Below, in pieces: positions 1-6,053 of a stretch of 6,053 nucleotides of DNA. Both the position numbers and the translations under genes were made by a program. The stretch lies in NCBI GenBank assembly GCA_937895825.1, contig CALBKP010000059.1, positions 1 to 6,053 of the forward strand, given 5' to 3'. Position 1 is the stretch's first letter. Each line of letters starts with the position of its first letter. A model generated the notes under the pieces. It saw only the letters and a program-made list of their open reading frames with translations. It was not told the DNA's origin and did not search any database. Origin of the DNA: an uncultured Alistipes sp. GTDB taxonomy: Bacteria; Bacteroidota; Bacteroidia; Bacteroidales; Rikenellaceae.

Positions 1-309
1 CCTCAGACCGTGACACTCAATTATAGTGAGATTGCCTACGCTCTCGATAAGTCGCTCGTGAAGCTCGACAACGCCCTTATGGAGGTGTTGGAGAACATGC
101 CCCCCGAGCTCTACTCGGATGTAGTGAAGAATGGTATCTATCTTGCTGGTGGTGGCGCTCTTATCAAGGGCCTTGATCAGCGTCTTTCAAAGAAGTCTGG
201 TCTTCCCGTGCATATTGCCGACGATCCACTTCGTGCCATCGCCCGCGGTACTTGCATAGCTCTCAAGAATATAGGTAACTTCTCGTTCTTGATGGGTGGC
301 GAAAAGTAA
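1..309 (+). CDS. mreB: MreB, actin-like rod-shape protein (3' end only)
   Basis: The frame is open from base 1 and ends with TAA at 307-309, giving the last 102 residues of a protein that is usually about 340 long. The GTG at 10 reads as an internal valine, not a start. MreB is a cytoplasmic ATP-binding actin homologue that forms membrane-bound filaments and orients the elongation machinery. The visible part is the end of the actin fold: a helical stretch ending in ENMPPEL, then YLAGGGALIKGLDQRL, the glycine-rich nucleotide-binding loop typical of MreB, then a short strand (GLPVHIADDP) and the closing ARGTCIAL helix. The directly following mreC, mreD, mrdA and rodA support the call. The upstream ATPase motifs lie outside the window and cannot be checked. 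Confidence 0.97.
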   Translation, partial: PQTVTLNYSEIAYALDKSLVKLDNALMEVLENMPPELYSDVVKNGIYLAGGGALIKGLDQRLSKKSGLPVHIADDPLRAIARGTCIALKNIGNFSFLMGGEK

Positions 310-435
310 TTTGTTGTGATAATGGGTCATCTACTGCCGCTAACGAATCATCTTGCCAATGGGCAGTACGCTCAAGTACAGCACATCGTCTCGAAATTCG
401 CCGAGTGTTGTATCTAACCCATTCTGACAACAAAT
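309..435 (+). repeat. Long imperfect inverted repeat, possible three-way-junction RNA, after mreB
   Basis: Starting at the last base of the mreB stop codon, ATTTGTTGT (309-317) is the exact reverse complement of ACAACAAAT (427-435). AATGGGT (321-327) exactly matches ACCCATT (417-423). The 3x3 spacer between these arms has one further A-T match, so 17 of 19 positions can pair. Inside it are two hairpins: TACTGCC (332-338) with GGCAGTA (362-368), and TACAGCAC (377-384) with GTGTTGTA (405-412, one G-U pair). Together these make a closed three-way junction. There is no T-run after it, so it is not a standard terminator. It could be a processing or stability element in the mreB-mreC transcript, a small RNA, or a MITE-like repeat; I see no target-site duplication. 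The pairing is observed and any function is inferred. Confidence 0.55.
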
Positions 436-542
436 CGTGTTGTGGGGGCAAGGAGGTACTGGATAGTCATAAGCTGTCATAGTGCTCATATTGACCCATA
501 GTAACCCACAAAATATTAAAAGCACAAGGTGTGCAATAGAAC

Positions 543-573
543 AGAGGCTGTCGCTATACGGTAGGCAGCCTCT
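543..573 (+). promoter_or_regulatory. Hairpin immediately upstream of mreC
   Basis: AGAGGCTG (543-550) and CAGCCTCT (566-573) form a perfect 8-bp stem. The loop can pair further through CTA (554-556) with TAG (562-564). The 3' foot lies 14 bases before the mreC ATG, and the bases after it (CTCTAAACAAAGTT) are not a T-run. This argues against intrinsic termination and for an effect on mreC translation initiation or on mRNA stability. The stem is seen directly; the role is inference. Confidence 0.5.
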
Positions 574-587
574 CTCTAAACAAAGTT

Positions 588-1424
588 ATGCACAGACTAA
601 TAGAATTTATAAAGCGTATCTACGTGTTGGTGCTCTTCCTCCTTTTGGAGGTGGCGGCATTGTGGAGCTATGCCACGTCGTCGCCTTATACCGAGGCTAA
701 GATATTATCGCGGACTACGGCCGTGGGTGGCGCAGTGAGTGGTACTATAACGGATGTAGGCCACTTCTTCTCGCTACCTGAGGTCAATAGAACGTTGACC
801 GAGCAGGTGGCGATGCTCAACGAGGAGCTCACTAAGGCGAATGCTCTGGTTGCGGCAACAGGGGCTGATACCTTGGTCATGAATTCATATCTCGATGCCG
901 AGGCGCACTTCCGCTACCACGCAGCACGTGTGGTGTCGATGACAACAAATCGTCAGCGTAACTACGTGGTGCTGGACAAAGGTTTTGCCGATGGCATAGG
1001 CAAGGATATGGGTGTGATAACGCCCGATAACAAGCTTGTGGGCTACGTGGTGTCGTGTTCGGAACATTATGCCGTGGTGCAGCCGATGCTCAATGTGGAC
1101 TTCTCGACGGGTGGTAAGCTCGTGGACAATGACCATGTATGTGTGATACGCTGGTCGGGTGAGTCGCGTTACGAGGTGGATGCCGTGGAGCTATCTATCT
1201 ACTCGGAACCAACGGCCGGTATGCTCGTAGAGGTGCGTTCGGAGCGTCTGCCTGCGGGCATTGCCATAGGTACGATTGCGGACTTTGAACTTAACTCGGC
1301 AAAGTCGGCATATAGTGCGAAGCTGGATATTGCCCAGGATATGTCTACGTTGGACAATGTCCTTATTGTTGAGAATACCCGCTATGGCGAGATTAATGCG
1401 CTTATGGAGCAGGTGGAAAACTAA
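588..1424 (+). CDS. mreC: MreC, rod shape-determining protein
   Basis: This 278-residue protein has the standard MreC plan: a short cytoplasmic tail (residues 1-9), one membrane helix (about 10-29), a short coiled coil (about 66-89, from VNRTLTEQV) and a periplasmic beta-rich domain (about 112-270). That domain includes the family-typical run from RNYVVLDKGFADGIGKDMGV to LVGYVV. MreC links cytoplasmic MreB and membrane MreD to the periplasmic part of PBP2 and helps switch on the RodA-PBP2 synthase. The opening HRLIEFIKRIYVLVLFLLLE resembles Bacteroidota MreC, and ATG 588 puts the helix at the expected distance from the N-terminus. No clear Shine-Dalgarno precedes it, as is usual in this phylum. 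It follows mreB after a structured 278-base gap and precedes mreD by 27 bases. The length is within the family range and nothing looks broken. Confidence 0.96.
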   Translation: MHRLIEFIKRIYVLVLFLLLEVAALWSYATSSPYTEAKILSRTTAVGGAVSGTITDVGHFFSLPEVNRTLTEQVAMLNEELTKANALVAATGADTLVMNSYLDAEAHFRYHAARVVSMTTNRQRNYVVLDKGFADGIGKDMGVITPDNKLVGYVVSCSEHYAVVQPMLNVDFSTGGKLVDNDHVCVIRWSGESRYEVDAVELSIYSEPTAGMLVEVRSERLPAGIAIGTIADFELNSAKSAYSAKLDIAQDMSTLDNVLIVENTRYGEINALMEQVEN

Positions 1425-1451
1425 TGGTAACAAATAGTTGAGTGAAAACGG

Positions 1452-1967
1452 ATGTTTAAGAATATATCATACCTTTGGATGGCGATAGTGCTGCTTCTCG
1501 TGCAGATATTCATCCTCGACCAGCTCTCTATTGCTATGTGGCTTCGCCCGATGCTCTTCCCGCTTATCGTGATGCTGCTGCCGATGGAGTGGCGTACGAT
1601 ATGGGTGTTGATCATAGCGTTGCTGGTGGGTGTTGTGATGGATATGTCGCTCGGTGGAGCGGGATTATATACGGCAACGTTGCTGCCGCTAGCAGTTGTG
1701 CGTCGCTCGGTGATGTATATGACCACGCACCGTAGCGTAGAGCATGGCGATCAGACATCGCTACTATCGAACATAAGCCTGCGTCAGTTGATGATATACG
1801 TCAGTGCGATGATGGGCTTACACCACATACTCTTCTTTGTGCTCGAGACGTTGTCGTTCGCATCGCCCCTGCATCTTGTGGCAACGATACTATGTAGCAC
1901 AGTGCTTTCGGTGGTTATCGCCTGGCCTATTGTTAGACTCTTCATCTCTAAAATCGTGGAGAAGTAA
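1452..1967 (+). CDS. mreD: MreD, rod shape-determining membrane protein
   Basis: This 171-residue, very hydrophobic protein has about five or six membrane segments (roughly residues 7-27, 33-46, 50-66, 68-85, 110-133 and 139-167). The motif GVVMDMSLGGAGLYTAT (about 60-76) matches the conserved G-x-x-x-D-x-x-x-G-x-x-G region of MreD. MreD sits in the inner membrane with MreC as part of the elongation complex; its biochemical activity is not well defined. An in-frame TGA at 1443-1445 makes ATG 1452 the first possible start. The length fits the family (about 160-190). Identification rests on position between mreC and mrdA as well as on sequence, because MreD proteins diverge strongly. Its stop shares one base with the mrdA start, which suggests translational coupling. 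Confidence 0.93.
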   Translation: MFKNISYLWMAIVLLLVQIFILDQLSIAMWLRPMLFPLIVMLLPMEWRTIWVLIIALLVGVVMDMSLGGAGLYTATLLPLAVVRRSVMYMTTHRSVEHGDQTSLLSNISLRQLMIYVSAMMGLHHILFFVLETLSFASPLHLVATILCSTVLSVVIAWPIVRLFISKIVEK

Positions 1968-1969
1968 TG
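1965..1969 (+). promoter_or_regulatory. TAATG stop-start overlap of mreD and mrdA
   Basis: The mreD stop TAA (1965-1967) and the mrdA start ATG (1967-1969) share base 1967. Such overlaps usually let ribosomes ending one gene restart on the next, which would help hold membrane partner MreD and PBP2 in proportion. The overlap also fixes the mrdA start with some confidence. Confidence 0.75.
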
Positions 1970-3793
1970 TACGACAACGAAAACATACGATACAGGGTCT
2001 TGCGTCTTGTAGTACTCGCAGTGGGAGCTGTCATTCTATTGCGACTCTTCGTCATGCAGATCATCTCGGATGACTACGACGTTAGGGCTACGAAGAACAT
2101 GTTGCGCACGGAGATAGAGTATCCGATGCGTGGTGTTGTTCTGGATCGTAATGGTGAGTATCTCGTTAAGAGCCGCGTATGCTACGACGTTATGGTCATC
2201 TACCGCGAGCTACCTAAGGAGGGCTTCGATACGTTGCGTCTGTCGACCATTCTGGATATGACGACCGATGAGCTTAAGAAGCGACTTAAGGAGGCATCAC
2301 GCAGCCCGCGTGCCTCGACATTCGTTGTGGGCTACCTAGCGCAGGACAATAAGCTGCTGCTCGACGAGGGTGAATTCCCTGGCTTCTATACGCGCTTCCG
2401 CACCGCGCGTGAGTACCCCCGTAAGATTGGTGGTAACCTGCTTGGATATGTGAGTGAGGTTACGCAGGATCAGCTCAACAAGTGGGACTACTACGACATG
2501 GGAGACTATATCGGCACGCAGGGTGTGGAGTCGGCCTACGAGACGATGTTACGTGGCGAGAAGGGTGTGAGCTACCGCATATACGACACGCATGGCGCAC
2601 TCAAGGGTGCGTACAACGACGGCTTGGACGATATCCAGCCTGTGAAAGGCGCGGAGCTAACGTCGACCATCGATGCTCGCCTTCAGGAGTTTGCCGAGAC
2701 GTTGATGGAGGGTAAGATCGGTGCTGTTGTCGCCATCGAACCATCGACGGGAGAGGTGCTCGTGATGGTGTCGTCGCCGACGTACAACCCCGACCTCATG
2801 GTGGGCCGCGAGCGCAGGGCTAACTATAATAAGATGCTTAACGACCCGCAGCATCCTGAGTTTAACCGTGCGGTGAAGTCGAAATATCCTCCAGGCTCGA
2901 CGTTTAAGTTGGTACAGGGACTCATAGGCCTTCAGGAGGGCATTCTACGACCCAATGATTGCTATCCGTGTCATGGTGGCTTTAGCTACGGTAGCCGTAA
3001 GATGGGCTGCCATCCGCATAGCTCGCCTCTCGATCTGCGTGAGGCTGTGGCGCAGTCGTGCAACGCATACTTCTGTTACGTATTCAAGGATATGATTACC
3101 AACTCGAAGTATGGCAATGTCAAGGAGGGTGTGAGAGTGTGGAACGACTACGTATATAGCTTTGGCTTCGGCCGTAGGTTGGGTACAGACCTCTATGGCG
3201 AGGGTGCGGGATATGTCCCCACGCCAGAGTTCTACGACCGCGGATATAATGGCCGCTGGAACTGGGGTACGGTGATATCGTGTGCCATCGGTCAGGGTGA
3301 GATGGGATGTACGCCGTTGCAGATGGCTAACCTCGCTGCCATCGTTGCCAACCGTGGCTACTACTACGTGCCTCACCTTATCAAGCATATTGAGGGTCAG
3401 GACTCGATAGATCGCCGCTTCTATGAGCGTCACTATACGATGGTCGACTCGGTGAACTTCGTGCCCATTATCGACGGTATGTGGCGCAGTGTCAACGTGT
3501 CGGGTACGTCGCGTAAGGCATACTTGGAGGGCCTTGACGTGTGTGGTAAGACGGGTACGGCACAGAACCCAGGCGTTGACCACTCGACGTTCCTGTCGTT
3601 TGCACCGAAAGATAACCCGAAGATTGCTATCTCGGTGTATGTGGAGCATGGTGGTTTCGGCTCGGCCATAGCAGTCCCTATCGCCAGCCTCATCGAGGAG
3701 TTATACCTCACGGATACGATCAAGCGTCCGCAGATGGTGGAGGATGTGATGAACTTCAGACCAAATTATACGAATTACGGCAAGAGAAGATAG
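1967..3793 (+). CDS. mrdA: Penicillin-binding protein 2, elongasome transpeptidase
   Basis: This 608-residue class B PBP crosslinks new peptidoglycan during sidewall growth, partnered with RodA, and is a beta-lactam target. It has one N-terminal membrane helix (about 11-30) and the conserved entry to the dimerisation domain RGVVLDRNG (55-63). The transpeptidase domain has all three catalytic motifs: S311-T-F-K314 with the acylated serine, S364-C-N366, and K528-T-G-T531. The stretch AIGQGEMGCTPLQMANL is also typical of class B PBPs. Between the first two motifs lies a Cys/His cluster (C332, C335, H336, C348, H349, H351), which could bind metal; a zinc site in this area is known for E. coli PBP2. 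The length is normal. The gene ends in a double stop, TAGTAG. Adjacent mreD and rodA identify it as PBP2 rather than the division enzyme PBP3/FtsI. Confidence 0.97.
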   Translation: MYDNENIRYRVLRLVVLAVGAVILLRLFVMQIISDDYDVRATKNMLRTEIEYPMRGVVLDRNGEYLVKSRVCYDVMVIYRELPKEGFDTLRLSTILDMTTDELKKRLKEASRSPRASTFVVGYLAQDNKLLLDEGEFPGFYTRFRTAREYPRKIGGNLLGYVSEVTQDQLNKWDYYDMGDYIGTQGVESAYETMLRGEKGVSYRIYDTHGALKGAYNDGLDDIQPVKGAELTSTIDARLQEFAETLMEGKIGAVVAIEPSTGEVLVMVSSPTYNPDLMVGRERRANYNKMLNDPQHPEFNRAVKSKYPPGSTFKLVQGLIGLQEGILRPNDCYPCHGGFSYGSRKMGCHPHSSPLDLREAVAQSCNAYFCYVFKDMITNSKYGNVKEGVRVWNDYVYSFGFGRRLGTDLYGEGAGYVPTPEFYDRGYNGRWNWGTVISCAIGQGEMGCTPLQMANLAAIVANRGYYYVPHLIKHIEGQDSIDRRFYERHYTMVDSVNFVPIIDGMWRSVNVSGTSRKAYLEGLDVCGKTGTAQNPGVDHSTFLSFAPKDNPKIAISVYVEHGGFGSAIAVPIASLIEELYLTDTIKRPQMVEDVMNFRPNYTNYGKRR

Positions 3794-3812
3794 TAGCAAG
3801 GGTGAGTAGATA

Positions 3813-3885
3813 GGGTTAAGGCTTGGTGTGGGAGATGGTATTGTGGGCATTTGAATCCACCATAAGATAACCAAGCGGTAAGCCC
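3813..3885 (+). promoter_or_regulatory. Nested inverted repeat in the mrdA-rodA gap
   Basis: GCTTGGT (3821-3827) is the exact reverse complement of ACCAAGC (3870-3876). Outside it, GGGTT (3813-3817) can pair with AAGCCC (3880-3885 region; one G-U and an asymmetric internal loop). Inside it, ATGGT (3835-3839) pairs with ACCAT (3859-3863), or alternatively GTGG (3843-3846) with CCAC (3857-3860). It fills most of the 101-base gap and ends 18 bases before ATG 3904. No T-run follows, so it is probably not a terminator. An RNA stability or translation role is possible but unproven. Confidence 0.4.
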
Positions 3886-3903
3886 TCAGGTAAGTTGAAA
3901 TGT

Positions 3904-5343
3904 ATGATTTCGGAGTATAATATATCGCACAATAGACGTAGCACGTCGCTCTTTGGTTCGCTCGACATGGTGGCCGTGTCGTTGTACATTGCCATTGTGC
4001 TTATCGGCGTGGTGTGTATCACGTCGGCATCGTTCGATCCCGACAGCGATAGTATCTTCTCGCTCAGCCACAACTATATGAAGCAGATTGTGTGGGTGGG
4101 CATCTCGTGGGTTACGGCTACGGTGGTGTTGCTACTCGACCGCAGGCTCTTTCACATGTTTGCCTACCCAGCATATATCTTGGGTATCATGGCACTGCTT
4201 GCTGCGCTGTTCTTTGGTCGCGAGGTAAATGGTGCTAAGGCGTGGTTTGAGCTGGGCGGCATGCGAATACAACCTGTTGAGTTCGTGAAGATTGCCACGG
4301 CGCTGATGATGGCGCGTGTGATGAGCGACTACGCCTTTAACATCAAGCGCCTGCCCGACCTTATAAAGGTGGGTCTGGTGATAATACTGCCGTTGGGTAT
4401 CATCGTCTTGCAGAACGATACCGGCTCGGGATTGGTGCTCGGAGCCTTCCTCTTTGTGTTCTATCGCGAGGGGTTATCGAAGTATATCTACTTCCCGATA
4501 ATCTTTACCATCGTTCTGTTTATCGTCTCGCTGATATTTACCCCCGTGGTGATATTTACTGCTCTGTTGGTGATGTTCACGCTGTATAGCGCACTTAAGA
4601 CGGGGGCGTTCGAAGGACACTTCCGCTTCTTGTGCGGTATGTTGCTTGCGGCGCTGGTCTTAGCCCTTGTAACGCCACTTAGCGGCTATGCTGCGCTTAT
4701 GATCGTCTGTGGCGTGGGTGCTGTGCTACTTGCTGCCGTGGCCATTAAGACACGTACGATGCTGTTGCTGTGGCCGATACTTATGTTTGTCTACGCCATG
4801 CTCTTTGTGCCAGCCACGGATATGCTCTTCTCGCACCTCGAGCCTCACCAGAAGAACCGAATACTTACGTTCGTGGGCCTGGTTGATGACCCGCGTGGTG
4901 TGGGTTATAATGTCAACCAGTCGCAGATAGCCATCGGCTCGGGCGGATTGTTTGGCAAGGGTTTTATGGAGGGTACGCAGATTAAGTACGACTTCGTGCC
5001 CGAGAAGCACACCGACTTCATCTTCTGCATCGTGGGCGAGGAGTGGGGCTTCGTGGGAGCGCTGGTCGTGGTGTCGCTATACATTGCGCTGATACTTAGG
5101 CTTATGCGTATGGGTGAGCGAATAAAAGAGCCCTTCGGGCGTGTCTACTGCTACTCCGTGGCGGCTATACTGCTGCTGCACGTGATGGTAAACGTGGGTA
5201 TGACCATAGGCATTATGCCTGTGATGGGTATACCGCTGCCGTTGATGAGCTATGGTGGCTCGTCGCTCTTGGCCTTCACGCTGCTTATTATGATTGCTAT
5301 ACGTCTGGATGCCTCTACGTCGGATAACGACATCAGCATCTAA
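3904..5343 (+). CDS. rodA: RodA, SEDS-family peptidoglycan glycosyltransferase
   Basis: This 479-residue polytopic membrane protein polymerises lipid II into glycan strands for cell elongation, working with PBP2. SEDS signatures appear in order (numbered from ATG 3904): QPVEFVKIA (123-131), QNDTGSG (170-176), AIGSGGLFGKGF (343-354), PEKHTDFIF with Asp371 as the expected catalytic aspartate, and PLPLMSYGGSS (444-454). The protein is about 100 residues longer than E. coli RodA (about 370). Most of the excess lies between D172 and R319, where hydrophobic stretches suggest about three extra membrane helices; I believe long RodA proteins are usual in Bacteroidota. An in-frame TTG at 3895 would add three residues (start, K, C). 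ATG 3904 is preferred as the common start codon. An out-of-frame ATG at 3900 overlaps the start. Partner mrdA lies directly upstream. The motif set fits RodA or FtsW, and the neighbours decide for RodA. Confidence 0.96.
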   Translation: MISEYNISHNRRSTSLFGSLDMVAVSLYIAIVLIGVVCITSASFDPDSDSIFSLSHNYMKQIVWVGISWVTATVVLLLDRRLFHMFAYPAYILGIMALLAALFFGREVNGAKAWFELGGMRIQPVEFVKIATALMMARVMSDYAFNIKRLPDLIKVGLVIILPLGIIVLQNDTGSGLVLGAFLFVFYREGLSKYIYFPIIFTIVLFIVSLIFTPVVIFTALLVMFTLYSALKTGAFEGHFRFLCGMLLAALVLALVTPLSGYAALMIVCGVGAVLLAAVAIKTRTMLLLWPILMFVYAMLFVPATDMLFSHLEPHQKNRILTFVGLVDDPRGVGYNVNQSQIAIGSGGLFGKGFMEGTQIKYDFVPEKHTDFIFCIVGEEWGFVGALVVVSLYIALILRLMRMGERIKEPFGRVYCYSVAAILLLHVMVNVGMTIGIMPVMGIPLPLMSYGGSSLLAFTLLIMIAIRLDASTSDNDISI

Positions 5344-5367
5344 CGTAGTCCAAATATAACTTGAACT

Positions 5368-6053
5368 ATGGAGAAAAGACCCCTAATATTCCTTACCAAC
5401 GATGACAGCTACATGTCGAAGGGCTTTCGTGCCGCTGTGGAGCTCGCCTTGGAGTTTGGTCGTGTTGTTGCCATCGCCCCCGATAGGGTGCAGAGTGGTA
5501 TGAGCCAGGCGATAACCATCAACAACCCACTCTTTATACGCGAGGTTGAGGCTCCCGAGGGTGCAACGATTTATGCCTTCTCGGGTACACCCGTGGATTG
5601 TGCGAAGATAGCTTTTGACCATATCTTTGCCACGGAGAAGCCCGACCTTGTCCTCTCGGGCATAAACCATGGCTCGAATGCCGCTATTAATGTGATGTAC
5701 TCGGGAACGATGGGCGCTGCCATCGAGGGTAGCTTATATGATGTGCCATCAATAGGTCTCTCGCTTGACGACCACGAGCCCGATGCCGACTTCGAGGGTG
5801 CGGTGAAGTATGGCCGTGAGATTATAGCCCAGGTGCTCGAGGCGGCCGATGGGCTGCCACGCCCGCTCTGCCTTAATGTAAACGTGCCGCGCTGTGGCGT
5901 GGAGGAGATACGAGGCGTACGTCTGTCGCGACAGACACGTGGCTTCTGGAGGGAGGACTTCTATGCTCACAAGGATCCGCATGGTCGCGACTACTTCTGG
6001 CTTACGGGTGCTTTCCAGAACGCTGAGCCCGAGGCGGAGGATACCGAAGAGTG
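5368..6053 (+). CDS. surE: SurE, 5'/3'-nucleotidase (3' end beyond window)
   Basis: The frame opens at ATG 5368 and stays open to the window end, giving 228 codons plus two bases; the family is usually about 250-260 residues, so only the C-terminus is missing. SurE is a cytosolic, divalent-metal-dependent phosphatase that acts on nucleoside monophosphates, and in some species on polyphosphate. Visible family motifs are LTNDDS (9-14) with metal ligands D12 and D13, APDRVQSG (37-44) with S43, SGTPVDC (72-78), and SGINHGSN (97-104) with ligand N100 followed by SGTMGAAIEG. The third motif position after NDD is usually Gly and is Ser14 here. It starts 24 bases after rodA with no promoter visible, so it is probably a passenger in the same transcript. 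In Bacteroidota lpxB often follows, but that lies outside this window. Confidence 0.95.
   Translation, partial: MEKRPLIFLTNDDSYMSKGFRAAVELALEFGRVVAIAPDRVQSGMSQAITINNPLFIREVEAPEGATIYAFSGTPVDCAKIAFDHIFATEKPDLVLSGINHGSNAAINVMYSGTMGAAIEGSLYDVPSIGLSLDDHEPDADFEGAVKYGREIIAQVLEAADGLPRPLCLNVNVPRCGVEEIRGVRLSRQTRGFWREDFYAHKDPHGRDYFWLTGAFQNAEPEAEDTEE

Noticed and set aside
10..12. GTG at 10 as the start of a short separate gene
   Set aside because: The frame is open upstream to base 1 and the product is the contiguous MreB C-terminus, so this is an internal valine.
309..435. Intrinsic terminator after mreB
   Set aside because: The outer stem is AT-rich with a very large enclosed region and no T-run follows it.
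263..525. Two - strand frames (263-451 and 340-525) covering the mreB-mreC gap
   Set aside because: They overlap each other and the end of mreB, and their composition is not protein-like; the inverted repeats explain this region better.
581..588. CAAAGTTA, which on the - strand reads TAACTTTG and fits the Bacteroidota -7 element TAnnTTTG
   Set aside because: No matching TTTG -33 element lies at the expected distance on that strand, and there is no - strand gene for it to serve.
482..700. 72-codon + strand frame starting at GTG in the mreB-mreC gap
   Set aside because: It overlaps mreC out of frame for more than half its length, starts with GTG about 25 bases from the SD-like tract, and its product has no recognisable domain.
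2945..3649. 234-codon - strand frame opposite mrdA
   Set aside because: It is the antisense shadow of a strongly conserved PBP2 domain; its His/Arg-rich composition is what GC-rich coding sequence gives when read backwards.
3816..4073. - strand frames spanning the mrdA-rodA gap
   Set aside because: They extend into the conserved rodA N-terminus, show no domain, and have no sensible neighbours on that strand.
5353..5366. Possible promoter before surE (TATAACTTGA)
   Set aside because: It has one mismatch to TAnnTTTG, no -33 TTTG at the right spacing, and too little room before the ATG; read-through from rodA is simpler.

Overview
The window is a contiguous, single-strand (+) block of cell-shape genes in the order mreB (3' end only), mreC, mreD, mrdA (PBP2), rodA, followed by the 5' part of surE. 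Every large open frame on the + strand is accounted for by these six genes, and I see no gene on the - strand. Protein style, gene order, the long RodA, the Cys/His-rich PBP2 insert and the lack of strong Shine-Dalgarno sequences before the starts all suggest a Bacteroidota member, probably Bacteroidales. The moderately high GC and heavy use of TCG serine codons would fit a Rikenellaceae/Alistipes-like gut lineage, but that finer placement is inference.

Layout. 1-309 is the last 102 codons of mreB. 310-587 is a 278-base gap with no convincing gene but notable secondary structure: a 19-base inverted repeat (309-327 against 417-435) closes a possible three-way junction, and a separate perfect 8-bp hairpin (543-573) sits just before mreC. 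mreC (588-1424), mreD (1452-1967) and mrdA (1967-3793) are tightly packed, and mreD and mrdA share one base. A 101-base gap with a smaller nested inverted repeat (3813-3885) separates mrdA from rodA (best start ATG 3904, end 5343). surE starts at 5368 and runs off the window end.

How the genes work together. MreB filaments on the inner face of the membrane are linked through MreC and MreD to the RodA-PBP2 pair. RodA is the SEDS glycan polymerase and PBP2 the transpeptidase that crosslinks the new strand, so this is an elongasome operon. SurE is a metal-dependent nucleotidase with no direct wall role; its 24-base spacing suggests co-transcription only.

The coding content is conserved housekeeping, and I do not see a hidden defence, mobile or biosynthetic system. 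The parts least explained by known genes are the two structured gaps, especially 309-435, which could be a cis-acting RNA, a small RNA or a decayed or mobile repeat. No Bacteroidota-type promoter (TTTG/TAnnTTTG), no stem followed by a T-run, no tRNA/rRNA and no CRISPR array was seen.
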